64,000 nt of DNA from Methylorubrum thiocyanatum (lineage in GTDB: Bacteria; Pseudomonadota; Alphaproteobacteria; Rhizobiales; Beijerinckiaceae), in assembly GCA_014138645.1 (NCBI GenBank), contig JACJIB010000006.1, positions 248,001 through 312,000 on the forward strand. Direction: 5' to 3'. Below, in pieces: positions 31,811 through 41,172 of the stretch. Every line of letters begins with the position of its first letter. Within the stretch, counting starts at the first letter, position 1. Both the position numbers and the translations under genes were made by a program. Below the pieces are notes generated by a model. The model was not told the DNA's origin. It made no database searches and saw only the letters and a list, made by a program, of their open reading frames with translations.

Positions 31811-33705
31811 CGGCCCGCCTCCACCGCCTGGAGCAGCAATTCGGCCACGTCGCGGATCTCCGCCTTGCGGTCGGTGACGCCCTCCAGCATCGCCGTGCAG
31901 GAGGGGCAGGCCACCGCCACGATCCCGGCGCCGGTCTCGGCCGCCTGGGCCATGCGGATGTCGGGGATGCGCCGCTCGCCCGGCACGTCGCTCACCGGCG
32001 CGCCGCCGCCACCGCCGCAGCACATCGCCCGGCGCCCGGAACGGGTCATCTCGCTGCGGGCGACGCCGATGGCGTCGAGCACGGCGCGGGGCGCCTCGGT
32101 CTCCCCGTTGTAGCGGGCGAGATAGCAGGGGTCGTGATAGGTCACCGCGAGGTCCGGCAGGCGGCCGGGGTTGAGCCTGCCCGCCCGGATCAGCTCCAGC
32201 AGGAAGGCGGTGTGGTGCACGACCGTGTAGCGCCCGCCGAGCGCCGGGTACTCGTTGCGCAGGGCATGCAGCGCGTGCGGGTCGGCGGTGACGATCCGCT
32301 CGAAGCGGTGTGTTGCCAGGGTCGCGATGTTCGCCCGCGCCAGCGCCTGGAAGGTCGCCTCGTCGCCGAGCCGCCGGGCGAGGTCGCCGGTGTCGCGCTC
32401 CTCCGGGCCCAAAACCGCGAAATCGACTTGCGCCTCGCGCAGGAGCCGTACCAGGGCGCGGAGCGAACGGCCGTAGCGCAGGTCGTAGGCGCCCTCGCCG
32501 AGCCAGAGCAGGATCTCGGCGCCTCCGCGATCGGCGATGCGCGGCAGCTCGACACCGGCGGCGAAGTCGGTGCGGGAGGCGAGCGGACGCCCGCCGGGAT
32601 CGCCGGCTTGGCGCAGTTCGGTGACCGGCACGACTGCCTTCTCGGGCAGCGCCCCCTGCTCAAGGGTCTGGTGGCGGCGCAATGAGACCACCGCGTCGAC
32701 ATGCTCGATCATCATCGGGCATTCCTCGACGCAGGCGCGGCAGGTGGTGCAGGACCACAACGTGTCCGGGTGGATGCGCGCGTCCGGGCCGATCAGCCGG
32801 GCCAGCGCCCCGCGCTCGCCTTGCCCCGCCCGGCCGCCGGGATAGGGGTTGCCGGCGTAAGGCGGTTCGGCGGGCGAAAGGCCGGCGACGAGATCCTGGA
32901 CGAGTTTCTTCGGGTTCAGCGGCTGGCCGGCGGCGAAGGCCGGGCAGGCGGTCTCGCAGCGCCCGCAGGACACGCAGGCGTCGTAGGACAGCAGCCGGTT
33001 CCAGGTGAAGTCGGCCGGCATCTCCGAGCCGAGCCGCGGCGCGTCGAGGTCGAGCGGCTGGAGCGCGGTGTCGGGGCGCCCCTCGAACCGTCCGGGCCGG
33101 GGATGGGCGACGAGATGGAGCGCGCCGGCCGCCGCGTGGCGCATCGGTCCGTGCCGCACCTCGAAGGCGAGGCCGAGGCCGCCCGCCGCCGCAAGCGCGA
33201 GCGCAACGGAACCGAACAGGCCGCCGCCGCCGAGGGCGAGGAGCAGCGCGGTCGCCGTGCCGCCGACGGCGTAGGCGACGAGCAGGAACGGCAGGATCTG
33301 GAAGCGTCCGGCGGAGAGTCGCTTCGGCTTGGCCGGATAGCGCCGGGCGCCGACGAGCAGCGCGCCGGCCGCGGTGACGGCGAAGGCGGCTGCCACGAGG
33401 AACCAGTAGGGCCGGAAACCGGCGAGCGGCGGCAGGATCGCCAGCGCGGTCAGGATCGAGGCTGCGAGCAGCCCGCCGGCCACGACCGCGTGCATGCGGG
33501 ACGCGTAGGCGTCGCGCGCCACGACGTGGTGGACATCGACGAGGTAGCGCCGGGGCAGCTTGGCGAGCCCGTCGAGCCACGCCACCGGCGCCGCCGCACC
33601 CACGCGCCAGAGCGCGGCCCGGCGCGCGACCTGGACGAGGGCAAGCGCCGCCATCAGCCAGACGAGGCCGGGAAACACCGTGGTCAGGGGGATGACGCTG
33701 GTCAT
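31807..33705 (-). CDS. dgcB: Dimethylglycine demethylase subunit B (membrane Fe-S protein)
   Basis: 632 residues. Several N-terminal hydrophobic segments (about 1-200) anchor it in the inner membrane. Two [4Fe-4S] motifs follow (CVSCGRCETACP near residue 255 and CTTCRACVEECP), then CCG-type cysteine clusters (AMCCGGGGGAP, VACPSCTAML). This matches DgcB, a heterodisulfide-reductase-like subunit that works with DgcA to turn dimethylglycine into sarcosine. The start at 33705 is used because upstream codons read through a palindromic intergenic repeat. It overlaps etfA. Confidence 0.9.
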   Translation of the reverse strand: MTSVIPLTTVFPGLVWLMAALALVQVARRAALWRVGAAAPVAWLDGLAKLPRRYLVDVHHVVARDAYASRMHAVVAGGLLAASILTALAILPPLAGFRPYWFLVAAAFAVTAAGALLVGARRYPAKPKRLSAGRFQILPFLLVAYAVGGTATALLLALGGGGLFGSVALALAAAGGLGLAFEVRHGPMRHAAAGALHLVAHPRPGRFEGRPDTALQPLDLDAPRLGSEMPADFTWNRLLSYDACVSCGRCETACPAFAAGQPLNPKKLVQDLVAGLSPAEPPYAGNPYPGGRAGQGERGALARLIGPDARIHPDTLWSCTTCRACVEECPMMIEHVDAVVSLRRHQTLEQGALPEKAVVPVTELRQAGDPGGRPLASRTDFAAGVELPRIADRGGAEILLWLGEGAYDLRYGRSLRALVRLLREAQVDFAVLGPEERDTGDLARRLGDEATFQALARANIATLATHRFERIVTADPHALHALRNEYPALGGRYTVVHHTAFLLELIRAGRLNPGRLPDLAVTYHDPCYLARYNGETEAPRAVLDAIGVARSEMTRSGRRAMCCGGGGGAPVSDVPGERRIPDIRMAQAAETGAGIVAVACPSCTAMLEGVTDRKAEIRDVAELLLQAVEAGR

Positions 33706-33762
33706 GACGGTGGGCCTAAGGGCTTGGCGACAGTTCCGGACGAAGCTTAAGAGGGCCGCGCA

Positions 33763-33792
33763 CCCCCTCTCCCCGCATGCGGGGAGAGGGGG
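33763..33792. repeat. 30-bp perfect palindrome between dgcA and dgcB
   Basis: A 30-base perfect palindrome (arms CCCCCTCTCCCCGCA) in the 104-base gap between dgcA and dgcB, inside the operon. Similar C-rich palindromes are, from memory, dispersed in genomes of rhizobia and methylobacteria. Here it may act as an mRNA processing or stability element that separates dgcA from dgcB expression. Confidence 0.7.
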
Positions 33793-33809
33793 ATCCCGCT
33801 CCGACCGGA

Positions 33810-35852
33810 TCAAAGATCCTTGCACAACCGGAGGGCGTCATAGATCGCCGCGTGGATGTTGCGGCCGGACACCGCGTCGCCGATGCGGTAGAGCGCGTAG
33901 CCCTTCGACAGGTCGTAGGGCTGCGGCTCGCCGCGCAGGACCGCGTCCTGATCGGTCTGGCCCCGGTTGACCGACGCCGGCTTCAGGCCGTGGTAGAGCC
34001 CATCCACCGGCAGCGTGCCGTGATCGACGACGATGCGGTCGACGAGGCGCTCCTCCTCGGCATCGGTCATGGTGTTGCGCAAGGCGGCGACGAAGCGGTT
34101 GCCCTCCGGATAGATCTCGATCAGCTCCATGTTCGGGCTCATCACCACGCCGAGCTTGTAGAGTTCGCGCAGGTGGATCGGCTGGTTCGTGGTGCCGACC
34201 TCCTCCGCCACCATGCGGTCGTGGGTGGCGATCTCGACGAGGCAGCCGCGCTTGGCCAGGTGCTCGGCCACCGAGGCCGCGTTGTGCCCGCCCATCTCGT
34301 CGTAGAGCAGCACCGAGCCGGTGGGCTCGACCGCGCCGGTCAGAACCTCGGTGGTCGTCACCGCGTGCTGCGCGGCACCCTTGGCGTGGCCGCGGAACGG
34401 CGCGCCCCCGGTCGCCACGATCACCACGTCGGGCTTCTCCGCCAGGATCGCCGCCTCCGTCGCCTCGGTGGCGAGGCGCAGATCGACGCCGAGCTTGGTC
34501 ACCTGCGCGACGAGCCAGCGGGTGATGCCCGACATCGCCTCGCGCCAGCCGGCCTTGGCCGCGATGCCGATCTGTCCGCCGGCCACCGCACTTTTCTCGA
34601 ACAGCACCACGGAGTGGCCGCGCTCGGCGCAGACGCGGGCCGCCTCCAGCCCGCCGGGGCCGGCGCCGATCACCACCACGCGGCGGCGGAGATCCGCCCG
34701 GCGGATCTCGTGGGGCATGCTCGCCTCGCGGCCGGTGGCGGCGTTCTGGATGCAGAGCGCGTCGCCGCCGACATAGATCCGGTCGATGCAGTAGCCCGCG
34801 CCGACACATTGCCGGATGTCGTCGGCCCGGCCCTCGGACAGCTTCTTGACCAGATGCGGGTCGGCGATGTGGGCGCGGGTCATCGCCACCATGTCGACGT
34901 GCCCCTCGGCGACCGCACGCGCCGCGGTGGCGAGATCGGTCACGCGCTGGGCATGGAACACCGGCACGTCGACTTCGCGCTTGATCGCGCTCGGCAGGAA
35001 CAGGAACGGCGCCACCGGGAAGGACATGTTCGGCAGCGAGATCGCGTGGGCGATGTGGTCGCGCGCCTGGCCGCCGAGGATGTTGAGGAAGTCCACCAGT
35101 CCGCGCCGCGCGTATTCCGTGGCGATCGTCAGGCAATCCTCCTGGCTGAGGCCGTCGGCGATCATCTCGTCGCCCGACATGCGGATGCCGATGACGTAGT
35201 CGTCGCCCACTTCCGCGCGCATCGCCTCCAGCACCTCGATGCCGAAGCGCATCCGGTTCTCCAGGCTGCCGCCGTACCGGTCGGTGCGCTGGTTGACCGA
35301 CGGCGACCAGAACTGGTCGATCAGGTGGCCGTGGGCGGCCGAGACCTCGCAGCCGTCGAGCCCGCCCTCGCGGCAGCGGCGCGCGGCCTGGGCGAAGCTC
35401 TTGACGATGCGGGCGATGTCCTCCGCCTCCATCTCCTTCGGGATGGTGCGGGAGGCGGGCTCGCGCCGGGGCGAGGGCGAGACCGTGGGGAGCCAATGCT
35501 CGGTGTCCCACTTGGTGCGCCGGCCCATATGGGTGAGCTGAATCATCAGCTTGCCGCCGTGCTGGTGCACCCGGTCGGAGAATTGCCGGAAGAACGGGAT
35601 CACCGAGTCGTCGGCGACCGAGATCTGGTTCCAGGGCGCGGCGGGGCTGTCGACGGCGACCGACGACGAGCCGCCGAACATGGTGAGCCCGATGCCGCCC
35701 TTGGCCTTCTCGGCGTGGTAGAGCTGGTAGCGCTCCTGCGGCTTGCCGTCCCGGCCGTAGCCGGGGGCGTGGCTCGTGGACATCACCCGGTTGCGGATGG
35801 TGAGGCCCTTGATGGTGAGGGGCTTCAGAAGCGCGTCGGCATTGGCGATCAC
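33810..35852 (-). CDS. dgcA: Dimethylglycine demethylase subunit A
   Basis: 680 residues, the same build as trimethylamine dehydrogenase and 2,4-dienoyl-CoA reductase: an FMN TIM-barrel (about 1-370; SAAHGHLIDQFWSP, YGGSLENRMRF), four Cys of a [4Fe-4S] cluster around residue 340 (CVGAGYCIDR and the following cysteine), then FAD and NAD-type Rossmann domains (VVVIGAGPGGLEAARV, VIVATGG). In betaine clusters this protein is DgcA. A GTG at 35852 is preferred because GGGAG lies upstream and the barrel begins directly after it. Confidence 0.9.
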   Translation of the reverse strand: MIANADALLKPLTIKGLTIRNRVMSTSHAPGYGRDGKPQERYQLYHAEKAKGGIGLTMFGGSSSVAVDSPAAPWNQISVADDSVIPFFRQFSDRVHQHGGKLMIQLTHMGRRTKWDTEHWLPTVSPSPRREPASRTIPKEMEAEDIARIVKSFAQAARRCREGGLDGCEVSAAHGHLIDQFWSPSVNQRTDRYGGSLENRMRFGIEVLEAMRAEVGDDYVIGIRMSGDEMIADGLSQEDCLTIATEYARRGLVDFLNILGGQARDHIAHAISLPNMSFPVAPFLFLPSAIKREVDVPVFHAQRVTDLATAARAVAEGHVDMVAMTRAHIADPHLVKKLSEGRADDIRQCVGAGYCIDRIYVGGDALCIQNAATGREASMPHEIRRADLRRRVVVIGAGPGGLEAARVCAERGHSVVLFEKSAVAGGQIGIAAKAGWREAMSGITRWLVAQVTKLGVDLRLATEATEAAILAEKPDVVIVATGGAPFRGHAKGAAQHAVTTTEVLTGAVEPTGSVLLYDEMGGHNAASVAEHLAKRGCLVEIATHDRMVAEEVGTTNQPIHLRELYKLGVVMSPNMELIEIYPEGNRFVAALRNTMTDAEEERLVDRIVVDHGTLPVDGLYHGLKPASVNRGQTDQDAVLRGEPQPYDLSKGYALYRIGDAVSGRNIHAAIYDALRLCKDL

Positions 35853-35914
35853 GGGACGACTCCCGAAGGCGATGGGGAAGGCTTGGGGTCGCGGGCGGGG
35901 CCGAGCCCGCCCGT

Positions 35915-37060
35915 TCAGCGCTCGACGACGAGGTCGCTCGTCGGCTTGGAGCAGCACAAGAGCGCCATGCCGGCATCGATCTCGCGCTGGCGGATGCCGC
36001 CGGCATGCGTCATCGCGACGGTGCCGGAGGTCAGCTTCGACTTGCAGGTGCCGCACAGGCCCTTGGCGCAGGAGGAGGGCAGGCGGATTCCCGCCTTGCG
36101 GGCGGCGTCGAGCACCGTCTCGTTCTCGGGGCATTCGAGCACCCGCCGGGTCTTGGCGAACTCCACCCGGAAGGTGCGCACGCCGCCCGCGGGTGCGACC
36201 TCGGCGTCGAGGTCCTGGCCCGCCTCCACTGCGGCGTCCTGCTCGGATTCCGGGAGCGCGCCGAAGTCGAAGCTCTCCTCGTGGTGCCGGGCCATGTCGA
36301 ACCCGGCTTGCCGCAGCATCGCCTGCACGGCGTCCATGTAGGGCTTGGGGCCGCAGACGAAGATTTCCCGATCGAGGAAGTCGGGCACCGCCGCGCGCAG
36401 GGTTTCGAGCGTCAGCCGGCCCTTCGGACCCGCCCAGGCCTCATTCGGGGAATCGGTCTCGCAGACGGCGTGGAAGCGGAAGGCGGGATCGAGCCGGGCC
36501 ATCGTCTCCAGCTCGCCCCGGAACACGATGTCGGCGGGCGAGCGGGCGGAGTGGACGAAGGCCACGTCGCGGGCCTCGCCCAGATCGTGGAAGGTGCGCG
36601 CCATGGACATCATCGGCGTGACGCCGCTGCCGCCCGAGAGGAGCAGGTACGTCTTCGCCGGATGGGTGAAGCAGGAGAACGCGCCCATCGGCCCGAGCGC
36701 GCGGACGGTGTCGCCGGGCTTGAGGGTGTCGTGCAGCCAGTTCGAGACCGGGCCGCCGGGCACGCGCTTGACCGTGAACGAGACCGCGTTCGGCCGGGTC
36801 GGCGCCGAGGAGATCGTATAGCAGCGGTGGATCGTCTCGCCGCCGATCTCGAACGAGAAGGTCAGGAACTGGCCCGGCGCGTAGGCGAAAAGCCGAGGCG
36901 CCTTCGGGGCGAGTACGAAGGTCTTCACGTCGTGCGTCTCGTCGCGCACGGCGAGGCAGACCAAGGCGTCGTCGGCCTCCGCATCCCAGGGCTCGGAGGC
37001 CGCCAGCCGCGCGGCGGCCGGCTCGGTGGAGGCGGGCGCCGAGAGGGGAGCCGACGTCAT
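35915..37060 (-). CDS. gbcB: Glycine betaine monooxygenase, reductase subunit
   Basis: 381 residues: a flavin-binding reductase domain (RCYTISSAPT), an NAD domain (LLLSGGSGVTPMMSMA, VCGPKPYMDAVQ), and a C-terminal plant-type ferredoxin with cluster Cys331, Cys336, Cys339 and Cys369 or 370. It feeds NADH electrons to the Rieske oxygenase GbcA. The gene starts three bases after the gbcA stop. Confidence 0.92.
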   Translation of the reverse strand: MTSAPLSAPASTEPAAARLAASEPWDAEADDALVCLAVRDETHDVKTFVLAPKAPRLFAYAPGQFLTFSFEIGGETIHRCYTISSAPTRPNAVSFTVKRVPGGPVSNWLHDTLKPGDTVRALGPMGAFSCFTHPAKTYLLLSGGSGVTPMMSMARTFHDLGEARDVAFVHSARSPADIVFRGELETMARLDPAFRFHAVCETDSPNEAWAGPKGRLTLETLRAAVPDFLDREIFVCGPKPYMDAVQAMLRQAGFDMARHHEESFDFGALPESEQDAAVEAGQDLDAEVAPAGGVRTFRVEFAKTRRVLECPENETVLDAARKAGIRLPSSCAKGLCGTCKSKLTSGTVAMTHAGGIRQREIDAGMALLCCSKPTSDLVVER

Positions 37061-37063
37061 GGC

Positions 37064-38323
37064 TCAGCGCCCCAGATGCGCGGCCATGCGGCCGACATAC
37101 CAGTTGCAGAACTTCTCCACGAGCATCTCGGTATGCGGCGAGTAGGGGCCGGGCTCGTAGGCCGGGCTCGCGACGCCCTGCTGGCAGATGCCGACGAGTT
37201 CGCTGTCCTGGTCGTTGGTGGCTTCCCAGACGCCGATGAGGTTGGCGAGATCGTAATCGACGCCCTCGACCGCATCCTTGTGGACGAGCCACTTGGTGCG
37301 CAGGAGCGAGCGCTCGGCATCGAGCGGCAGCACCGAGAAGGTGACGATGTGGTCACCGAGGAAGTGGTGCCAGGAATTCGGCTGCGTCCAGACCGAGAGG
37401 CCGCCGAGCTTGGCGTTGGTGAAGTTGCCCAGCAGCCGCTTGCACGCGGCCTTGGTGTCGAGGGTGTGGGACTCGCCGTCGCCGTCGAGCGGCAGGCGCT
37501 CGGTGCGGAAGCCCGTGATCATGGTGTCGAGTTCGTCGATCTCCTTCGACGGCAGCCCCTCCGCCTCCCACTCGCCGTGGCGGGTCTTGAGCAGGCAGCC
37601 GTAGCGCTCGGCCTGGGCGCGGTCGTGCTCGTCCATCTCCTCGGGCGCGAAGCCGAAGCCGTAGGCGAAGAGCGGCACGGTCAGCTCGGGATGGTTGGCC
37701 CCGCAATGGTAGCACTCGCGGTTGTTCTCCATCGTGAGCTTCCAGTTGCCGGGCTCGATGATGTCCTTCTGGAAGGCGACCTTGGTCTCGCGCACGTTGT
37801 GCGGCTCGATATAGGGTCCGAGCTTTGCGGCCATCTCATCGAAATCGGCCGGCGGTTCGTCGGCGAGGCAGATGAAGAGCAGGCCGGCGAGCGAGCGGAT
37901 GTGCACCGGCTTGAGGCCGTGGCAGCCCTTCTTGAAGTCCGGACCCATATGCTCGGCATGGATCAGGTTGCCGGTCAGATCGTAGGTCCACGAATGATAG
38001 CGGCAGACGAGGTTGCCGACCGTGGACTTCTCCTCGTGGACGAGCCGGGCGCCGCGGTGGCGGCAGACATTGTGGAAGGCGCGGATCTCGTCGTCGTCGT
38101 CGCGCACGATCGCGACCGAGGTCTTGCCGATCTCGACGACCATGACGTCGCCGGCCTCCGGCACGTCGGGTTCGACGCCGACATAGATCCAATGCCGGCC
38201 GAAGATGATCTCCATGTCGGCCTCGAACACCTCGGGGCTGAGGTAGAACGGGGCCGCGAGGGTGTAGCCGGGACGACGCTCGCGCAGCAGGCGCTGAAGC
38301 GGGGTCGGCGTCACATCGAGCAT
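37064..38323 (-). CDS. gbcA: Glycine betaine monooxygenase, Rieske oxygenase subunit
   Basis: 419 residues. The Rieske cluster ligands Cys87, His89, Cys107 and His110 are in place, as are His206 and His211 in ECYHCGANHPEL for the mononuclear iron. The chain matches GbcA, which removes one methyl group of glycine betaine as formaldehyde to give dimethylglycine. GGGAGG precedes the ATG by seven bases. It heads the gbcAB-dgcAB-etfAB set on the minus strand. Stachydrine demethylase is a close relative and the main alternative. Confidence 0.92.
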   Translation of the reverse strand: MLDVTPTPLQRLLRERRPGYTLAAPFYLSPEVFEADMEIIFGRHWIYVGVEPDVPEAGDVMVVEIGKTSVAIVRDDDDEIRAFHNVCRHRGARLVHEEKSTVGNLVCRYHSWTYDLTGNLIHAEHMGPDFKKGCHGLKPVHIRSLAGLLFICLADEPPADFDEMAAKLGPYIEPHNVRETKVAFQKDIIEPGNWKLTMENNRECYHCGANHPELTVPLFAYGFGFAPEEMDEHDRAQAERYGCLLKTRHGEWEAEGLPSKEIDELDTMITGFRTERLPLDGDGESHTLDTKAACKRLLGNFTNAKLGGLSVWTQPNSWHHFLGDHIVTFSVLPLDAERSLLRTKWLVHKDAVEGVDYDLANLIGVWEATNDQDSELVGICQQGVASPAYEPGPYSPHTEMLVEKFCNWYVGRMAAHLGR

Positions 38324-38447
38324 GGGGACCTCCCGAGCCGTATCTGGCTTTCGGGAAGTATCGACGGGCGCCGCCCTCATCGCTTCCACATCAGCGACAT
38401 CCCCTTGGCAAACCGCGACGCGGGGAAACCGGGGGTTTCAAGTCTCC

Positions 38448-39242
38448 CTACGCCCGCAGGATCGCCAGCGCCTCGGCGTGCAGTTCAGGCGTCGCCGCCG
38501 CGAGCACACGCCCGTCGGAGGCGAGGGTGAGGTCTTCGCCGGACCAGTCGGTGATCACGCCGCCCGCGGCCCGGATCACCGGCACCAGCGCCATGTAATC
38601 GTAGGGCTGGAGGCCGGTCTCGGCGATCAGGTCGCAATGACCGGAGGCGAGCAGGCCGTAGGCGTAGCAGTCGCCGCCGAAGCGGCGCAGGGCCGCTTTC
38701 GCGGTCAGGCGTCGATAAGAGACCTCGTCCGCCCCCGAGAAGCCCTCGGGCGAGGTGGTGAAGAAGCGCGCCGCCGACAGGCTGCGGCAGGGGCTGGTGC
38801 GGGCGGGCTCGGACCCGAACCGGGCCTGCCCCGGCAGGCCGGTCCAGCGCTCGTCGAGTGCAGGCATGTCGATCAGCCCGACGACCGGCGCCCCGCCGTC
38901 GAGGAAGGCGATCAGGGTGCCGAACAGCGGCAGGCCGGTGACGAAGCTCTTGGTGCCGTCGATCGGGTCGATCACCCAGACCGGGCCGGTGCCGGGCTCT
39001 CTGCCGGGCTTCACCCCCATCTCCTCGCCGAAGATGCCGTGATCGGGAAACCGCGCCTCGATCAGGCCGCGCAGGCGCGCCTCGATGGCACGATCGGCCA
39101 GCGTCACCGGGCTCTCGTCGGCCTTGGTCACGATGTCGAGCGGGGTGCGGAAATAGGCGCGCGCGATCGGGCGCGCGGCGTCTGCCAGTTCGGCGGCGAA
39201 GGCCAGGACGTCTTCCGGCGTCAACGAAGGGGAGGACGCCAT
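38448..39242 (-). CDS. Inositol-monophosphatase-family phosphatase (HisN-like)
   Basis: 264 residues with the metal-binding motifs of the family: GEEMG near residue 72, WVIDPIDGTKSFVTGLPLFG near 90, and a late LQPYDYMALVPVIRAAGG where the third Asp is expected. It would remove phosphate from a small phosphomonoester using Mg2+. Histidinol-phosphatase annotation is common for this subgroup, but no his genes are near. It is the last gene of a nine-gene minus-strand operon with two small-molecule kinases, which suggests a phosphorylated intermediate in that pathway. Confidence 0.85.
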   Translation of the reverse strand: MASSPSLTPEDVLAFAAELADAARPIARAYFRTPLDIVTKADESPVTLADRAIEARLRGLIEARFPDHGIFGEEMGVKPGREPGTGPVWVIDPIDGTKSFVTGLPLFGTLIAFLDGGAPVVGLIDMPALDERWTGLPGQARFGSEPARTSPCRSLSAARFFTTSPEGFSGADEVSYRRLTAKAALRRFGGDCYAYGLLASGHCDLIAETGLQPYDYMALVPVIRAAGGVITDWSGEDLTLASDGRVLAAATPELHAEALAILRA

Positions 39243-39245
39243 CGC

Positions 39246-40181
39246 TCAGAGCGCCTTCAGGAAGAGCGGCCAGCGCGGGTCGTTCATGATCGAGCGGGCG
39301 CGCATGTGCTTCCAGATCCCGTATTTGTAGAAATCGAAGTCGAGGGTGGAGATGCGGTTCTGGACCATCGCCCAGGTCGACCACTTCACGTCGGCGAGCG
39401 CCTTGTGCACCATCAGGCGCGCGAACAGGGCCTCGTCGTAGCGGCCGAAATACTGCTCGATCAGTTCGCGATCGACGCTCTCGGGGAAGAACATCTCCCC
39501 GCTCCAGATCGCGATGTCGTAGAGCCGGTCGTTGTTGGAGGCGTACTCGAAGTCGATCAAGAGGATCGAGCCGTCCTCGCCGAGGAGGAAGTTGCCCGGC
39601 ATCGGGTCGTTGAAACAGGGCACGAGGTCGAGGCCCGAGGCCTCCAAAGCCGCCCGCGCCAGCCGGGTCTGGCGGGTCAGCCAGGCCTGATCGGGGGGCA
39701 GGAGGGCGCCGAGTTCGGCCGCCTGCCGGTCGTGCTCGTCGATCATGTCGAACACGGTCTTGGTCAGCGGCAGGAGCGGAGCCGCGTGGAAGCGGCGATA
39801 GACCCGCATCGCCTCCGCCCGCAGGGCGGGGTCGGCGAAGTCGCGGTTGGTCGAGGGCCGGCGCCCGTCGATGAACTCGGCGATCTCGATGCCCTGCGCG
39901 TCGAGGTCGTCGAAGGTGCGCGGTCCCAGTCCGATCACCTCCGCCTGCCGGCTGGCGGCGCGGGCGGCGGCGCGGTCGATGAACATCTCGGTGCCGCGGC
40001 CCGGCATCTTGACGAAGTAGGGATGCGGCTCGCCCTCGATCTCGACGCGCCAGTTGACGTTGCTGATCCCGCCGAGAACCGGGCGGTAGCGCGTCGGTCG
40101 TCCCTGCCAGCGCGGGACGGCGCGCAGGGCCGCCTCGAAGGCGTGCTCGGCCTCGGTGGCGGCGTTGCCCAAAGCGATCAT
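39246..40181 (-). CDS. Choline/ethanolamine-kinase-like phosphotransferase
   Basis: 311 residues, choline-kinase type. The catalytic loop reads PCFNDPMPGNFLL (Asp and Asn, with Asn where His is more usual) and the metal-binding loop is LLIDFEYASNNDRLYDIAI. An Asn-Val-Asn-Trp segment near residue 35 and a Lys in PYFVKMPG suit the nucleotide site. The ATG at 40181 follows GAGGAG and is preferred to a TTG six bases earlier. Its substrate could be choline or another amino-alcohol; the neighbouring phosphotransferase gene is a separate, distant relative. Confidence 0.82.
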   Translation of the reverse strand: MIALGNAATEAEHAFEAALRAVPRWQGRPTRYRPVLGGISNVNWRVEIEGEPHPYFVKMPGRGTEMFIDRAAARAASRQAEVIGLGPRTFDDLDAQGIEIAEFIDGRRPSTNRDFADPALRAEAMRVYRRFHAAPLLPLTKTVFDMIDEHDRQAAELGALLPPDQAWLTRQTRLARAALEASGLDLVPCFNDPMPGNFLLGEDGSILLIDFEYASNNDRLYDIAIWSGEMFFPESVDRELIEQYFGRYDEALFARLMVHKALADVKWSTWAMVQNRISTLDFDFYKYGIWKHMRARSIMNDPRWPLFLKAL

Positions 40182-40191
40182 GCTCAACTCC

Positions 40192-41172
40192 TCACAGCGC
40201 CCTCAGGGTTTCCTCGAAGCCCGGCCGGCCGACCAGCATCCGGCAGCGCAGCAGGCGCCAGGCCGCATACTTGCGGAATTCGAGCGAGCGGCGGGGCGAG
40301 AGCCGGTCCATGGCCAGCGCCCGCAGGCCCCAGTGCAGGTCGTCGGCCGCCGCGTAGGCGCGGGCGCGGTTGAACACCTCGGGCCGGAACGTGCCCTCCG
40401 CCATCTCGATGCCGGCCTTCATCGGCGTCTCGAAGGCGCAGGCCTCGTTGAGGAAGGCGCCGAGCTGGTAATGGGGGTCGGTGTCGCAGGCCATGTCGAA
40501 ATCGACGAGCTGCAGGGCGCCATCGGGGCCGAACAGCAGGTTGGAGGCGTGCGGGTCGGCATGCGCGGGGCGGACATCGGTGCCGGCGGCCGTCAGCGCC
40601 GCCTCGATCGCCTCGGCCCAGTCGAACAGGAACCACGCGTCCGGCGGAAGGACGTCGGCCCCCTCGCCGAGGAGGGCGCGCAGGTCGCGGATCGCTTCGA
40701 ACACGCTCCAGCGGCGACCGAACGCGTCGCCGGCGCCGATGCGGCGGAAGGCGTCGATGACGCGCGCCATGCCGTCGCGATCCTGCAGCCGGTCGAGGGT
40801 GGCCGGACGCCAGTCCGGACCGAGGCCGCGGAACAGGATCGCGCCCTGATCCGCCGCGAAGTGCAACGGCTCCGGCGCGAGGCCCAGCGCCGCGATTGCG
40901 TGTGCGGCGCGGAAGGCGGCGGCGGGGTCGAGCAGCGAACCGGCGCAGGGTTCGGAGACCTTGAGGAACAGGCTCGGCTCGGCACCTTCGGCTTGCGCGA
41001 CGCGATAGGTCGCGGATTCGACGCCGTGATAGGAGGGCGAGGCGAGGCCGGGCACCGCCACCGCGTAGTGCGGGACCCCATCCCGAAGGCTGGGAAGCGC
41101 GGCGAAGGCGTCCGCCAGAGCGGCCTCGGCGAGGCGCTCGGACGCGTCCTCGGGCGTGCCGAGCGGTTTCAT
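40192..41172 (-). CDS. APH/choline-kinase-family phosphotransferase
   Basis: 326 residues with the kinase-like HADPHASNLLF catalytic loop (Asp, Asn) and LQLVDFDMACDTDPHYQLG metal loop. An N-terminal YRVAQAEGAEPSLFLKVSEP holds the ATP-site Lys. It is only loosely similar to the next gene product. It starts inside the stop of the amidohydrolase gene (ATGA) and ends 10 bases before the next kinase, so both are made together. The substrate is unknown. Confidence 0.8.
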   Translation of the reverse strand: MKPLGTPEDASERLAEAALADAFAALPSLRDGVPHYAVAVPGLASPSYHGVESATYRVAQAEGAEPSLFLKVSEPCAGSLLDPAAAFRAAHAIAALGLAPEPLHFAADQGAILFRGLGPDWRPATLDRLQDRDGMARVIDAFRRIGAGDAFGRRWSVFEAIRDLRALLGEGADVLPPDAWFLFDWAEAIEAALTAAGTDVRPAHADPHASNLLFGPDGALQLVDFDMACDTDPHYQLGAFLNEACAFETPMKAGIEMAEGTFRPEVFNRARAYAAADDLHWGLRALAMDRLSPRRSLEFRKYAAWRLLRCRMLVGRPGFEETLRAL

